27,524 bases of DNA from Deltaproteobacteria bacterium (GTDB taxonomy: Bacteria > Myxococcota_A > Polyangia > Polyangiales > Houyiibacteriaceae). The stretch covers positions 1-27,524 of the forward strand of contig JAPUKT010000104.1 in NCBI GenBank assembly GCA_027295555.1, read 5' to 3'. Positions 7,792 through 16,218 of the stretch are shown piece by piece. Within the stretch, counting starts at the first letter, position 1, and each line of letters begins with the position of its first letter. A program made the position numbers and the translations under genes. The notes under the pieces are model-generated. The model saw only the letters and a list, made by a program, of their open reading frames with translations, did no database searches and was not told where the DNA came from.

Positions 7792-10392
7792 GTGTCTAAC
7801 AGTCCGATGACCAATATGCCGGAGCTTGCGCGGCGCTCACCGACGCCGACGCCGTACGCCCCCAACGCGTTTCTACGGTGGCTCTACCGTCGGTTCTTCT
7901 CCCACATCCGTGTGGACGAGAATTGGAGCCGAGGCGTTCGCGAGGCCGCGAGTAAGGGCGTGGTCGTATATGTGATGCGGTCACTCTCGTTTCTCGATTT
8001 CCTGTGCCTCGACTTCTTGCTCAAGAAGTTCGGGCTGCCGCTGGTCCGGTTCGTGAACGACCTCGGGCTCTGGGTTCTCGAACCGTTCGGCAAAGGCGAA
8101 CGGCGACTCAGCCTGCGCCGGCAGATCCCCGAAGCCGAAGCACTCGAGCGCACCGTGGGCGATGGGTACAGCGCACTCCTCTTCTTGCGCCGGCCTCCCC
8201 AGCTCGGGCGCCAAGCGAGACGTGGTCGAAAGCTCGAAGTGGATCTCATTCAGACGCTCGTCCACAAGCAGCGCTCGTCGGCGCAGCCGATCCTCTTGGT
8301 CCCTCAGACTTTCGTGTGGAGTAAGCAGCCCGGCAGCGCGAGCCCGAGCTTGCTCGACTTGCTGTTTGGGCCTGTCCAATGGCCAGGGCGCGTTCGCGTG
8401 TTTTGCCAGTTCCTGCTCAACTACCGGAACGCCAAGCTTCGCTCGGGTGAGCCGTTCGATCTGAAGGCCTTCCTGGATCGAAACGAGGATCTCGCCGACA
8501 GCCAGGCCGCGGACAAGGTCCGATACGCCCTCCTCCGCCGCATGGAGAGAGAGAGAGCTGTGGTCCTCGGCCCGATGAAAAAGACCACCGCGCGGATCCA
8601 GGAGGAGCTTCTACGGGGGCCGCGGGTCCGTGCCGAAATCCAGAGGTACGCGACACGCAGGGGAATCTCCAGAGCCAAAGCTGAGCGCATCGCCCGCAAA
8701 CACCTGCGCCAGTTGTGTGCCAAGCAGAGCCCCTTCGTCGTGGACGTGTTGCACCGGTTCCTCACGTGGGTGTGGGCCCGGATGTACGACGGCGTGGTGG
8801 TGGACAAGGAAGGCTTAGAGCGGGTTCGCCACGCCGCGCGAGATTCGTCCCTCGTCCTCCTGCCGAGCCACAAGAGCCACATCGACTACTTGATCCTCAG
8901 CGTCATGCTCTATAGCAACGCGCTCATGGCGCCGCTGATCGCGGCTGGGGAGAACCTCAGTTTCTGGCCAATGGGCCCGGTGCTGAGGTATGCCGGCGCG
9001 TTCTTCATTCGCCGTGACTTCAAGGGCGACCGGCTCTACCCTGCACTCGTCGAAGCGTACATGCGCAAGCTCCTCGCCGAGGGGTTCACCACCGAGTTCT
9101 TCCTCGAAGGCGGACGCTCGCGCACTGGCAAACCGTTGCCGCCGAAGTACGGGCTGCTCTCGATGGTTTTCGAATCCGCAAGGAAGCTTCCTGCGACCAA
9201 AGTGCGTCTCGTCCCGATCTCGATCGGATACGAGCGGATCATCGAAGAGCGCTCCTTCGTGCATGAGCTCGGCGGCGGTGAGAAGCAGTCGGAGAATGTG
9301 GGCGACCTCATCAAGAGCTCGAACATTCTTCGCTCCAAGTGGGGTCGGCTCTACGTGCAGTTCGGAGAGATCATCGACTTCGACGAGTTTCTAGAAAGCA
9401 CACTTCAACGGTCGGCGAGCGGGCTCCACAGCATCGACGAGCTCAGCCCCAACCAGCTGCGTGCCGCGGTCCGAGCCCTTGCTCACAACGTGATGTACTC
9501 GATCAACAAGGTCACGGTCGTCACCCCAGCCGCTCTCGTGGCGACCGCGCTATTGAGCCATCGGAAACGAGGCATGACGAAGTCTGCCCTGATCGCCACG
9601 TGTGAGGATTTGCTGTCGACGCTCGCGACAGTGGGCGCGCGAATCGCACACCAACTCCGAATCGGCGACGGCCACATTCGCAAGGACACGATCGAGGAGG
9701 CCCTTCGCCTCTTCATCGACGCGCGTCTGATCGTCGTGCACGACACTGGTCCCGAGCCGATTTACACGATCGACTCCGAACGGCGCATCGCGCTGGAGTA
9801 CTATCAGAATACGACCATCCATTTCTTCGTCCCGAGCGCGCTGATCGCATCGGCGCTCTTGGTGGACCGAGAGGAATGGGTCGACATTCCCCGCCTCAAC
9901 GACCGGGTGCGGCAGCTCTCCCGACTCTTCAAACACGAGTTCATCTTCCGCACGGACGCGACCTTCGATCAGATCTTCAACGATGCCCTGAAGGCCATGG
10001 AAGACGCGGGCGAAGTCGAAATCCGAGATGGCAAGGTGCAGGCCACGGAAGGCGCCCGCCGTCAACGTCTCGAGCGATACGCCACCATGTTGAAGACGTT
10101 TTTCGAGAGCTATCTTCTCGCGCTTCGCGGCGCGGAGATCGTACTCGATGGTCCGATTCCCAAGAAGGACTGGTACAAGCGCACGCTTGCTCTCGGCCAG
10201 CAGATGTACCTCGCCGGCGAAATCGAGAGGCGCGAATCACTTTCAAAGCTCAAGCTCGAAACCGCGCTCAAGGCACTCCAAGACTACGGGCTCGTCAAGA
10301 TCACCGACGATATTCTCGAGCGTGGCGTCGACGTCGAGAGTGTTGCGGACCTGCACGCCCTAGAGCCGAAGCTCACTGGCTTCTTGCGCTGA
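7792..10392 (+). CDS. plsB: Glycerol-3-phosphate 1-O-acyltransferase, PlsB type
   Basis: Acylates the sn-1 position of glycerol-3-phosphate, the first step of phospholipid synthesis at the inner membrane, using acyl-CoA or acyl-ACP. The family motifs are present: the catalytic HxxxxD in PSHKSHIDYL (His360, Asp365), the glycerol-phosphate-binding FFLEGGRSRTGKP (Glu439), and LVPISIGYERIIEE. The N-terminal region has the family's YVMRSLSFLDFLCLDFLL segment. At 866 residues it is somewhat longer than E. coli PlsB (807). The C-terminal ~350 residues match the general PlsB extension but carry no motif I can name. The start is GTG 7792; ATG 7807 is an alternative. Its last 33 bases overlap the convergent DUF2400 gene. 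Confidence 0.9.
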   Translation: MSNSPMTNMPELARRSPTPTPYAPNAFLRWLYRRFFSHIRVDENWSRGVREAASKGVVVYVMRSLSFLDFLCLDFLLKKFGLPLVRFVNDLGLWVLEPFGKGERRLSLRRQIPEAEALERTVGDGYSALLFLRRPPQLGRQARRGRKLEVDLIQTLVHKQRSSAQPILLVPQTFVWSKQPGSASPSLLDLLFGPVQWPGRVRVFCQFLLNYRNAKLRSGEPFDLKAFLDRNEDLADSQAADKVRYALLRRMERERAVVLGPMKKTTARIQEELLRGPRVRAEIQRYATRRGISRAKAERIARKHLRQLCAKQSPFVVDVLHRFLTWVWARMYDGVVVDKEGLERVRHAARDSSLVLLPSHKSHIDYLILSVMLYSNALMAPLIAAGENLSFWPMGPVLRYAGAFFIRRDFKGDRLYPALVEAYMRKLLAEGFTTEFFLEGGRSRTGKPLPPKYGLLSMVFESARKLPATKVRLVPISIGYERIIEERSFVHELGGGEKQSENVGDLIKSSNILRSKWGRLYVQFGEIIDFDEFLESTLQRSASGLHSIDELSPNQLRAAVRALAHNVMYSINKVTVVTPAALVATALLSHRKRGMTKSALIATCEDLLSTLATVGARIAHQLRIGDGHIRKDTIEEALRLFIDARLIVVHDTGPEPIYTIDSERRIALEYYQNTTIHFFVPSALIASALLVDREEWVDIPRLNDRVRQLSRLFKHEFIFRTDATFDQIFNDALKAMEDAGEVEIRDGKVQATEGARRQRLERYATMLKTFFESYLLALRGAEIVLDGPIPKKDWYKRTLALGQQMYLAGEIERRESLSKLKLETALKALQDYGLVKITDDILERGVDVESVADLHALEPKLTGFLR

Positions 10393-11247
10393 CACCACGA
10401 CCTTTGAAATCTCTGCGTCGCGAGTCCATACGCTGCAGACGTCCTGAAGCACGCAGCGCTCGCACTTGGTTGGGTCTGGCCGACTCGGGCACTCGCGCGA
10501 GACCCCAAGATGACACAGCGCGAAGTCGTACTTGACCGGGTCGTGGGGATCGTATCTACGCAGCGCGGCGGTGATCTCCTCCGCCGTCGCCCACGTAGCG
10601 GTCCGCCGCTGGGTGAGCCCCAGGTTTCGGCTGATTCGATGGATGTGCGTGTCGACCGGGATCAGGAGCTCTGACGGGGCGATGGGCCAAAGCCCCAAGT
10701 CCACGCCGTCGGCCGGGCGAACCATCCAACGTGCGTAGAGCAGGAGTCGCTTGCAGGCGCTTCCTGCTCGAGGATCGCTGACGAGATGTCGTAGGTTACG
10801 GGTCTGCGAGTCGCCGCGAAGCGCATCGGCAAAGCGGGCCATCGACTCCCGAAAGTCGCCACCTGCACCCTCGTAGAAACCGAGGAACGCCCGGCCGAGG
10901 CTCCCATGCGCGCGAACCAGAGCGCCAGCGCGCCACAACACCACGGCAAGGTGCTCGTCTCGATAGATTCGATGGACGAAGCCTCGGAGCCGTTCGAAGA
11001 TCTCGTCGCGGTCCGCCTCCACGATCGTCGTTGCGGGGCTCCCCCCAAGCACGGAAAGCACTCGCTCGACGCTGCGCCTTGCGGCCTTGGCATTGCCAAA
11101 CGCGAGGCTCGCCGCTATCAATCCAACAACCTCCTGGTCGATGGGCTCGTCGTACTGATGGATGAAGTCCACGGGATCCTGCCGGCGGCGCAACGCTGAA
11201 TCGCAATCATGGAGGAGCGCCTCCAAGCGTTCGCCTATAGAATCCAT
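10360..11247 (-). CDS. TIGR02757/DUF2400 family protein, endonuclease III-like
   Basis: A 295-residue protein of the uncharacterised DUF2400 family, distantly related to HhH-GPD DNA glycosylases. IPVDTHIHRISRNLGL (about 196-211) matches the segment of endonuclease III holding its catalytic aspartate (here Asp199). Near the C-terminus four cysteines (253, 262, 265, 271) are spaced Cx8Cx2Cx5C, close to the Cx6Cx2Cx5C iron-sulphur site of endonuclease III. The helix-hairpin-helix LPGVGxKTA motif is not visible, so DNA glycosylase activity should not be assumed. The frame extends to 11286, which would overlap the divergent lipoprotein start; ATG 11245-11247 begins a normal family N-terminus (MDSIGERLEALL). 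Confidence 0.8.
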   Translation of the reverse strand: MDSIGERLEALLHDCDSALRRRQDPVDFIHQYDEPIDQEVVGLIAASLAFGNAKAARRSVERVLSVLGGSPATTIVEADRDEIFERLRGFVHRIYRDEHLAVVLWRAGALVRAHGSLGRAFLGFYEGAGGDFRESMARFADALRGDSQTRNLRHLVSDPRAGSACKRLLLYARWMVRPADGVDLGLWPIAPSELLIPVDTHIHRISRNLGLTQRRTATWATAEEITAALRRYDPHDPVKYDFALCHLGVSRECPSRPDPTKCERCVLQDVCSVWTRDAEISKVVVSAQEASELRL

Positions 11248-11285
11248 CTCGTGGGGGTTCTTGCTATATTGAGGAGCCAGCTGCA

Positions 11286-11834
11286 ATGAACGCGAGCAGT
11301 CTTTCCAGAACCGGCATCTGTGCGGTCAGTATTGCACTGGCGGTGGCCACCGGTTGTGCAGGTGATTCGTTCAAGAGCGCCGAGACGACGACCCCGGCAT
11401 CTCGAGCGCAAGGGCTTCGTTTGGACCTCGGACTCCGTTTGTCGGATGGAAGTTGGCTCGAGCTCGGCGACCTCCGCGGGACGCCTGTGCTCCTCTTCGT
11501 GTTCGCGACCTTCGACATGGTCAGTCAGGCTTCCCTCACGGCGCTTCGGCCGTTCGTGCAACAGCATCCCGAGGTACTCGTCGTTGGAGTCGCGTCCGAG
11601 CCTCGGGCGACGCAGCTCGTAGAGGCGTGGGCCTACGCCCTCGACCCGCCGTTCGTCGTCGGCGCCAATCCCTATGGCCAAGTCGAAAACGCGCGGAGCG
11701 TACTCGGGAAGATCAAAATCGTCCCGACGTACATCTTGTACGACAGCGAAGGCTACGAGCTCGAGCGTGTCACGGGCTACCAGAGCGAGGCCCAGCTCGA
11801 CACCATGGTAAAGCCTCTCACCAGACGCAGGTAG
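11286..11834 (+). CDS. TlpA-like thioredoxin-fold lipoprotein lacking the CXXC
   Basis: A 182-residue predicted lipoprotein with hydrophobic N-terminus and a lipobox-like ATGC (Cys24), so probably anchored on the periplasmic face of a membrane. Residues about 45-175 follow the TlpA/AhpC-TSA pattern: LDLGLRLSDGSWLELGDLRGTPVLLFVF, then a helix, a strand (EVLVVGVASE), and the cis-proline strand KIVPTYILYD (Pro147). At the usual WCxxC position the sequence is FATFDMVSQ (73-81), without cysteine. A normal thiol-disulphide exchange role is therefore unlikely and a binding or structural role is more plausible. GAGGAG lies nine bases before the ATG. It is divergent from the DUF2400 gene and converges on the enzyme I gene. 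Confidence 0.78.
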   Translation: MNASSLSRTGICAVSIALAVATGCAGDSFKSAETTTPASRAQGLRLDLGLRLSDGSWLELGDLRGTPVLLFVFATFDMVSQASLTALRPFVQQHPEVLVVGVASEPRATQLVEAWAYALDPPFVVGANPYGQVENARSVLGKIKIVPTYILYDSEGYELERVTGYQSEAQLDTMVKPLTRRR

Positions 11835-11843
11835 CGGCCTCTT

Positions 11844-11862
11844 CCCCACACTATCGCCTACC
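11844..11862 (-). repeat. Dispersed 19-bp repeat, copy at the enzyme I stop codon
   Basis: The minus strand reads GGTAGGCGATAGTGTGGGG, identical to 19087-19105 on the plus strand. The TAG inside it (11858-11860) is the stop codon of the enzyme I gene. It fills the 23-base gap between the convergent lipoprotein and enzyme I genes. Confidence 0.93.
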
Positions 11863-13582
11863 ATAGCGCCCCGAGCTCTTTGCCGAAGCGACCGAGGGCC
11901 AGGTCGCGGACCTCCTTCGACGAGGTACAGGCGAGTGCCTCTGCGGCAGCCTCGGTCGCGGTCGTGAGGTCGACATTGCGAATGACCGCCCGCACCAATG
12001 GCACCACGCTGACCGGCACCGAAACCTTCCGATATCCGAGCCCGAGCGCGAGGCCGAGCCCAATGGGATCGGCGGCCATGTCGCCACACATCGAGCAGGG
12101 AATCTCGGCGTTGCCGGCGGCGACGATCGTCTGGTTCAGCAATCGCAACACGGCGGGGTCCAACGGATTGGCGGCGGAGGCTGCCCGGTAATCGCGGCGA
12201 TCGAGCCCGAGGGTGTACTGAACGAGATCGTTCGTCCCCACGGCAAAGAAGTCGGCGTGCGCAGCGAACTGCTCCGCCAACAGCGCTGCGGATGGCACTT
12301 CGACCATCATTCCAATCGGAAGAGACGCCAAACGTGCGCTGTCGTCCTCGAGCTCACCCCTGCACGCGTCCACCAGCGAGCGCGCGTCTTCGAGCTCGTC
12401 GAGGGTCGCGACCATCGGGAACATCAGCGCTACTGACCCCTCGGTGCTGGCTCGAAGGACTGCCCTGATCTGGGTCTTCAGCCAGCTACGCTCGCGTTCC
12501 CGGAGCGTGCTGCCCCATGGCGACGAAGTCGCTTTACGGGGGCGATCCGCCCGAAGGCGCTTGTCACCTCGCCAGTCGAACGTTCGGAAGACCACGGTCT
12601 TGGGCGCGACCGCCGTCACGACGGTCCGATAGAGCTCGAGTTGTTCCTCCTCCGACGGGGGTTCTGAGCGGTCGAGGCACATGAACTCCGTCCGGTAGAG
12701 GCCGATTCCCTCCGCGCCGTTCGCGATCGCGGCCTCGACCTCGCTCGGTAGCTCGATGTTTGCCGCGACCGAGATCGAAACCCCGTCACGAGTGACGGCG
12801 TTGGTGGTGCGCTCCGACTGGAGAAACAAAATGAAGCGGTCTCTGCGCTTCTCTGCGGCGCGTTGCTCCTCAGGAGGCGCGCCGATGGTGACTTCGCCGG
12901 AGAAACCGTCGACCACGATTATTTCATCCTGCTCGACCGTCACTGGAAGGGGGCCCGTCCCTACGACCGCTGGCACACCAAACGTCCGTGCCAAGATCGC
13001 CGTGTGACTGTTCGCGCCGCCCATCTCGGTGACGAGGCCCACGGTGGGTGGCGCCAACATGTGAACGGCGTCGGCCGGCGTCAGATCTTGCGCGATGAGA
13101 ATCGTAGGGCCGCTCGTCGGTGGCTCGCTGCGACTCTCCCCGGAGAGGTGGCGGAGCAGGTGCTCCTTGACGTGGTCGATATCCCTCGCTCGTTCCCGGA
13201 AGTACGACGATGCGCTGTTGAGGAGGGGCACTTTGAGCCTTTCGACGACGCGGCCAAGTGCCCACTGCGCGTTGATCTTGTCGTTGCGAATCGCGTCGAC
13301 AATCGCGTCGATCAACAGAGCATCCGTGTGCATCAACAAATACACATCCAAGATCGGTGCGTACGCGGACCCGTGCTGTTGGGTGAGCTCCTGTTTGGCG
13401 AGCTCGATTTCGTCGCGCGACGCGGCAACGGCGCGTTCGAACCGGCTCACTTCCTCCGCCACTTCGTCATTCGGAATGCGACGGTGCGTGAGCCCGCAGC
13501 GTCCTCGGACCGCGAGCCGCGCGGGACCCACTCCGACCCCGATCGAAGCGGCGATACCCTTGGTTCGAGCCGGGCGGGTCAC
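11858..13582 (-). CDS. ptsI: PTS enzyme I (phosphoenolpyruvate-protein phosphotransferase)
   Basis: Transfers phosphate from PEP to HPr in the cytoplasm. It is 574 residues and has no N-terminal GAF domain, so it is EI-Glc-like in architecture rather than NPr-type PtsP. The phosphorylated histidine is His193 in GGANSHTAILAR; the PEP-domain motifs RTFDWRGDK (333-341), MMVEVPSAA, VGTNDLVQYTLGLDR (448-462) and the catalytic Cys499 in SMCGDMA are present. Residues 351-361 (ATSSPWGSTLR) stand where other EI proteins have a PxLGxRAIR-like loop with a PEP-binding arginine; that loop is about three residues shorter and not recognisable. The start GTG 13580-13582 overlaps the HPr stop as GTGA. Last gene of the rpoN operon. 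Its TAG stop lies in a dispersed repeat. Confidence 0.92.
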   Translation of the reverse strand: MTRPARTKGIAASIGVGVGPARLAVRGRCGLTHRRIPNDEVAEEVSRFERAVAASRDEIELAKQELTQQHGSAYAPILDVYLLMHTDALLIDAIVDAIRNDKINAQWALGRVVERLKVPLLNSASSYFRERARDIDHVKEHLLRHLSGESRSEPPTSGPTILIAQDLTPADAVHMLAPPTVGLVTEMGGANSHTAILARTFGVPAVVGTGPLPVTVEQDEIIVVDGFSGEVTIGAPPEEQRAAEKRRDRFILFLQSERTTNAVTRDGVSISVAANIELPSEVEAAIANGAEGIGLYRTEFMCLDRSEPPSEEEQLELYRTVVTAVAPKTVVFRTFDWRGDKRLRADRPRKATSSPWGSTLRERERSWLKTQIRAVLRASTEGSVALMFPMVATLDELEDARSLVDACRGELEDDSARLASLPIGMMVEVPSAALLAEQFAAHADFFAVGTNDLVQYTLGLDRRDYRAASAANPLDPAVLRLLNQTIVAAGNAEIPCSMCGDMAADPIGLGLALGLGYRKVSVPVSVVPLVRAVIRNVDLTTATEAAAEALACTSSKEVRDLALGRFGKELGALW

Positions 13583-13857
13583 CCGGCCTCTCCGAACCCG
13601 TTGGTCACGAGGTCACGAAGCGCCTCGAGCGCGTCCTCGGCATCGACGCCAAGCGCCCGGATCGTGAGCGTGGCACCGCGTTGCCCGCACAAAAGGAGAA
13701 CTCCCATGATGCTCTTCGCGTCAGCAACCTGCCCGTCTTTGCTCACCTCGATCTGAGCCTCGTAACGGTTGGCGATGTCGACGAGCTTCGCCGCAGCTCG
13801 CGCATGGAGGCCGAGCCGATTTGGAACCTCGACCGTTGTCACAAAGGCATCGCTCAC
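13579..13857 (-). CDS. ptsH: HPr phosphocarrier protein
   Basis: A 92-residue HPr that carries phosphate from enzyme I to EIIA. The active histidine is His18 in NRLGLHARAAAK, and the regulatory serine is Ser49 in AKSIMGVLLL, the site HPr kinase acts on; the hprK gene lies two genes upstream. The frame is open to 13968, but the start GTG 13855-13857 overlaps the rapZ stop as GTGA and gives a normal-length HPr, so the longer form is rejected. Both phosphorylation sites being intact implies dual control by PEP and by HPrK. Confidence 0.93.
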   Translation of the reverse strand: MSDAFVTTVEVPNRLGLHARAAAKLVDIANRYEAQIEVSKDGQVADAKSIMGVLLLCGQRGATLTIRALGVDAEDALEALRDLVTNGFGEAG

Positions 13858-14723
13858 GAGCCTGCTCGCTCCATGTCGCGATGGGAAACTACCACTTCGT
13901 GCTCCTTCTTCAGCTGACGGCCGAGCTCCTCCGCCAATGCGACCGACCGATGCCGCCCCCCGGTGCAACCAAGCGCAATCGTCAAGTACGCTTTCCCCTC
14001 GAGCGCGTACTGGGGCAACGTATAGTCGAACAATGGTCCCAGACGCGCGAGAAGCTCGTGCGTTTCGGGTGCCTCCAACACATATGCCGCCACGTCTGGG
14101 TCCATGCCCGTTTTTGGTCGAAGGGCGTCGACGAAGTGGGGATTAGGGAGAAACCGCAGGTCGAAGACCAAATCCGCGTGGGTGGGGATGCCGTACTTGA
14201 ATCCGAACGAAACCAGTCGGACGACCATCGAGGCGCCACTGGGATCGCGGCCAATGTATTCGACTAGGCGCCGCCTGAGGTCGTGAACGTTGAGCTCCGT
14301 CGTATCGATCACGACGTCAGCTCGACCGCGAAGGCCGGCCAGCCGTTGTCGTTCGCCGCCGATGGCACCTTGCAGGTCACCGGAGCGAGCCAATGCATGT
14401 GGACGCCGCGTCTCGCTGAAGCGGCGCACCAAAACATCGTCAGAGCAGTCGAGGAAGACTACCTCCACACGGTGGCCGGAATCTTCGAGCGATGCGAGCG
14501 TCTCTTCGACCCCGCTCAAAAACGCCCCGGTTCGAACGTCGATCCCGAGCCCTACGCGATCGAGCTTTCCATCGCTACCAATGAGCGCAAGAAGCTCCGG
14601 AGCGAGCGCCGGGGGAAGATTGTCCACGCAGAAGAAGCCAGCGTCCTCCAGCACCCTGAGCGCCGTGCTTCGACCCGCCCCCGAGAGTCCCGTCACGACG
14701 ACGATGCGGGGTTGCTCGGTCAT
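13854..14723 (-). CDS. rapZ: RapZ (RNase adapter / nucleotide-binding protein)
   Basis: A 289-residue RapZ/YvcJ family protein. In E. coli RapZ senses glucosamine-6-phosphate and steers RNase E to the GlmZ small RNA; whether that applies here is unknown. The N-terminal domain has a Walker A GLSGAGRST (12-20) with Arg where Lys is usual, and the family segment EDAGFFCVDNLPP. The C-terminal domain has VSFGFKYGIPTHADLVFDLR, FLPNPHF and GCTGGRHRSV, all diagnostic. The ATG overlaps the hprK stop as ATGA, and its own stop overlaps HPr as GTGA. Confidence 0.95.
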   Translation of the reverse strand: MTEQPRIVVVTGLSGAGRSTALRVLEDAGFFCVDNLPPALAPELLALIGSDGKLDRVGLGIDVRTGAFLSGVEETLASLEDSGHRVEVVFLDCSDDVLVRRFSETRRPHALARSGDLQGAIGGERQRLAGLRGRADVVIDTTELNVHDLRRRLVEYIGRDPSGASMVVRLVSFGFKYGIPTHADLVFDLRFLPNPHFVDALRPKTGMDPDVAAYVLEAPETHELLARLGPLFDYTLPQYALEGKAYLTIALGCTGGRHRSVALAEELGRQLKKEHEVVVSHRDMERAGS

Positions 14724-15730
14724 GGCTCAGGTCCCGTCTTCGAGTCCTCGATTTCTTCCATCAGGGTTTGGATGAACTTCCGCGCGCCGTGCTGGCCAGC
14801 AGCCTTGAGGATGTGATTACGCGCCGCGACTTCGAGAATGACCGCCATGTTGCGCCCGGGGCGCACGGGGATCCGCAGCATGGGTATCGACATACCGAGG
14901 ATCTCCAGCGTGGAATCATCGAGCCCTAGGCGATCGAACAGCTCCTCCGAGTCCCAGGGGCACAGCTCGACGACGAGTTGAAGGGTCTTTTCGGCGCGGA
15001 TGGCGTTCGCCCCGAATAGGTCGCGGACGTTGATGATTCCGATGCCGCGGAGCTCCAGATGATTGCGCAGCAACGGAGGGGCTTGCCCGAGGATTTGCTC
15101 GGAAGGCAGCAGCGACAGGATCACCTGATCGTCGGCGACCAGTCGATGGCCTCGCTCGACCAAGAAGAGCGCGCACTCGCTCTTACCGATGCCGCTAGGC
15201 CCCAACAGCAGAGTCCCGATGCCGTGGACATCCATCAAGACGCCTTGACGAGTTTCGGAGGGAGCAAGGAGCGCGTCCAAGACCAAATGGATCGCCTGAA
15301 TCGCGCGACTCGACCGCGGTTCTGCGACGACGAGCGGCGTAGCGGTTTCCTGCGCGGCCTGCAAGAGCGCGGCTGGAGGATCCACCCCGCGGGTAACGAC
15401 CACGACCGAGAGCCCGAGCTTGAAGAGCCCGCTCGCCCTGCGCAGCTGCTCGTCTGGCGGCAGTCCTTCGAGATACGTAATCTCGGTCTCTCCCAAAATC
15501 TGAACGCGCGTCGGAACGACTCCGTGAGTATGACCAGCCAACGCGAGACCGGGCTTTTGGACGCGAGGGTGATCGAGAACGCGGTTCAAGCCGTCGTTTC
15601 CAGCGACGACCTTCGTCATCACGCTCAACCGAGGCTCGCCAAGCATGTGCGCAACCGTGATACCGCCCTCGACGCGCATGCTGGCCATATCGCCGGCGCG
15701 TCGCGGAGAAGAAGGTTGGGTCACTCCCAT
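14720..15730 (-). CDS. hprK: HPr kinase/phosphorylase
   Basis: Phosphorylates and dephosphorylates HPr on its regulatory serine, coupling carbon or energy state to PTS output. The protein has the N-terminal domain (about 20-150, with RVQKPGLALAG), the P-loop GPSGIGKSE (177-185), and the family signature LELRGIGIINVRDLFG (225-240). A start at ATG 15728-15730 gives 336 residues; ATG 15686-15688 (MASMRVEGG) is an equally sensible start and closer to usual family length, and neither has a strong Shine-Dalgarno. It lies between ptsN and rapZ, and its stop overlaps rapZ as ATGA. Confidence 0.94.
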   Translation of the reverse strand: MGVTQPSSPRRAGDMASMRVEGGITVAHMLGEPRLSVMTKVVAGNDGLNRVLDHPRVQKPGLALAGHTHGVVPTRVQILGETEITYLEGLPPDEQLRRASGLFKLGLSVVVVTRGVDPPAALLQAAQETATPLVVAEPRSSRAIQAIHLVLDALLAPSETRQGVLMDVHGIGTLLLGPSGIGKSECALFLVERGHRLVADDQVILSLLPSEQILGQAPPLLRNHLELRGIGIINVRDLFGANAIRAEKTLQLVVELCPWDSEELFDRLGLDDSTLEILGMSIPMLRIPVRPGRNMAVILEVAARNHILKAAGQHGARKFIQTLMEEIEDSKTGPEP

Positions 15731-15763
15731 ATCATACGCGAGTGGCTCGCCGGTGTCTGCAAG

Positions 15764-16210
15764 TCAGGAGTCGACGAGAAGGCGGTACGCTTCGGCGTTG
15801 TCGCAGGCAGCGATCAGCGCTTCGCGAACACCATCATTTCGGAGCACACGGGACACCCCGGCCAACGCAGCCAGATGCTTTTGTGGCATCGATCGCGGCC
15901 CGATGATGCCAACCAGAATCTTCACGGGGAGACCATCCACAGCGTCGAAGTCGACGCCGTCCACACAGATGGCCAACGCCGCTCGGAGTTCGTCCACCCC
16001 GTCGAAACGGCCGTGGGGAATCGCGACGCCGCTTCCGACTCCGGTGCTCGCCAGACGCTCCCGCTCCATCAACACGTCGTACACGCTCTCTTCGTTGGCC
16101 TTCCGCTCGGGCACCACGAGCAAGGCGGCAACGGCTCGCAGCGCAGCTTCTTTGTCGGAAGCCGTCACGGCAACGCTCACGCGCTCGGGATGAAGCAGAT
16201 CGGCCAACAT
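15764..16210 (-). CDS. ptsN: PTS EIIA component, PtsN (EIIA-Ntr) type
   Basis: A 148-residue fructose/mannitol-class EIIA domain with the phosphorylated histidine His66 in GVGSGVAIPHGR. In proteobacteria PtsN is a regulatory end point of the PTS (potassium transport, sensor kinases) rather than a sugar transporter subunit. No EIIB or EIIC permease gene is visible nearby, which supports a regulatory role. It starts 8 bases after the hpf stop; 33 bases separate it from hprK, or about 75 if the internal hprK start is used. Confidence 0.93.
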   Translation of the reverse strand: MLADLLHPERVSVAVTASDKEAALRAVAALLVVPERKANEESVYDVLMERERLASTGVGSGVAIPHGRFDGVDELRAALAICVDGVDFDAVDGLPVKILVGIIGPRSMPQKHLAALAGVSRVLRNDGVREALIAACDNAEAYRLLVDS

Positions 16211-16218
16211 CGAGGGCT

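Noticed and set aside
12863..13756. 297-codon plus-strand open frame
   Set aside because: It is the shadow of enzyme I and HPr, whose catalytic motifs identify the real coding strand.
13858..13968. N-terminal extension of HPr
   Set aside because: It overlaps rapZ; the GTGA overlap start gives the standard 92-residue HPr.
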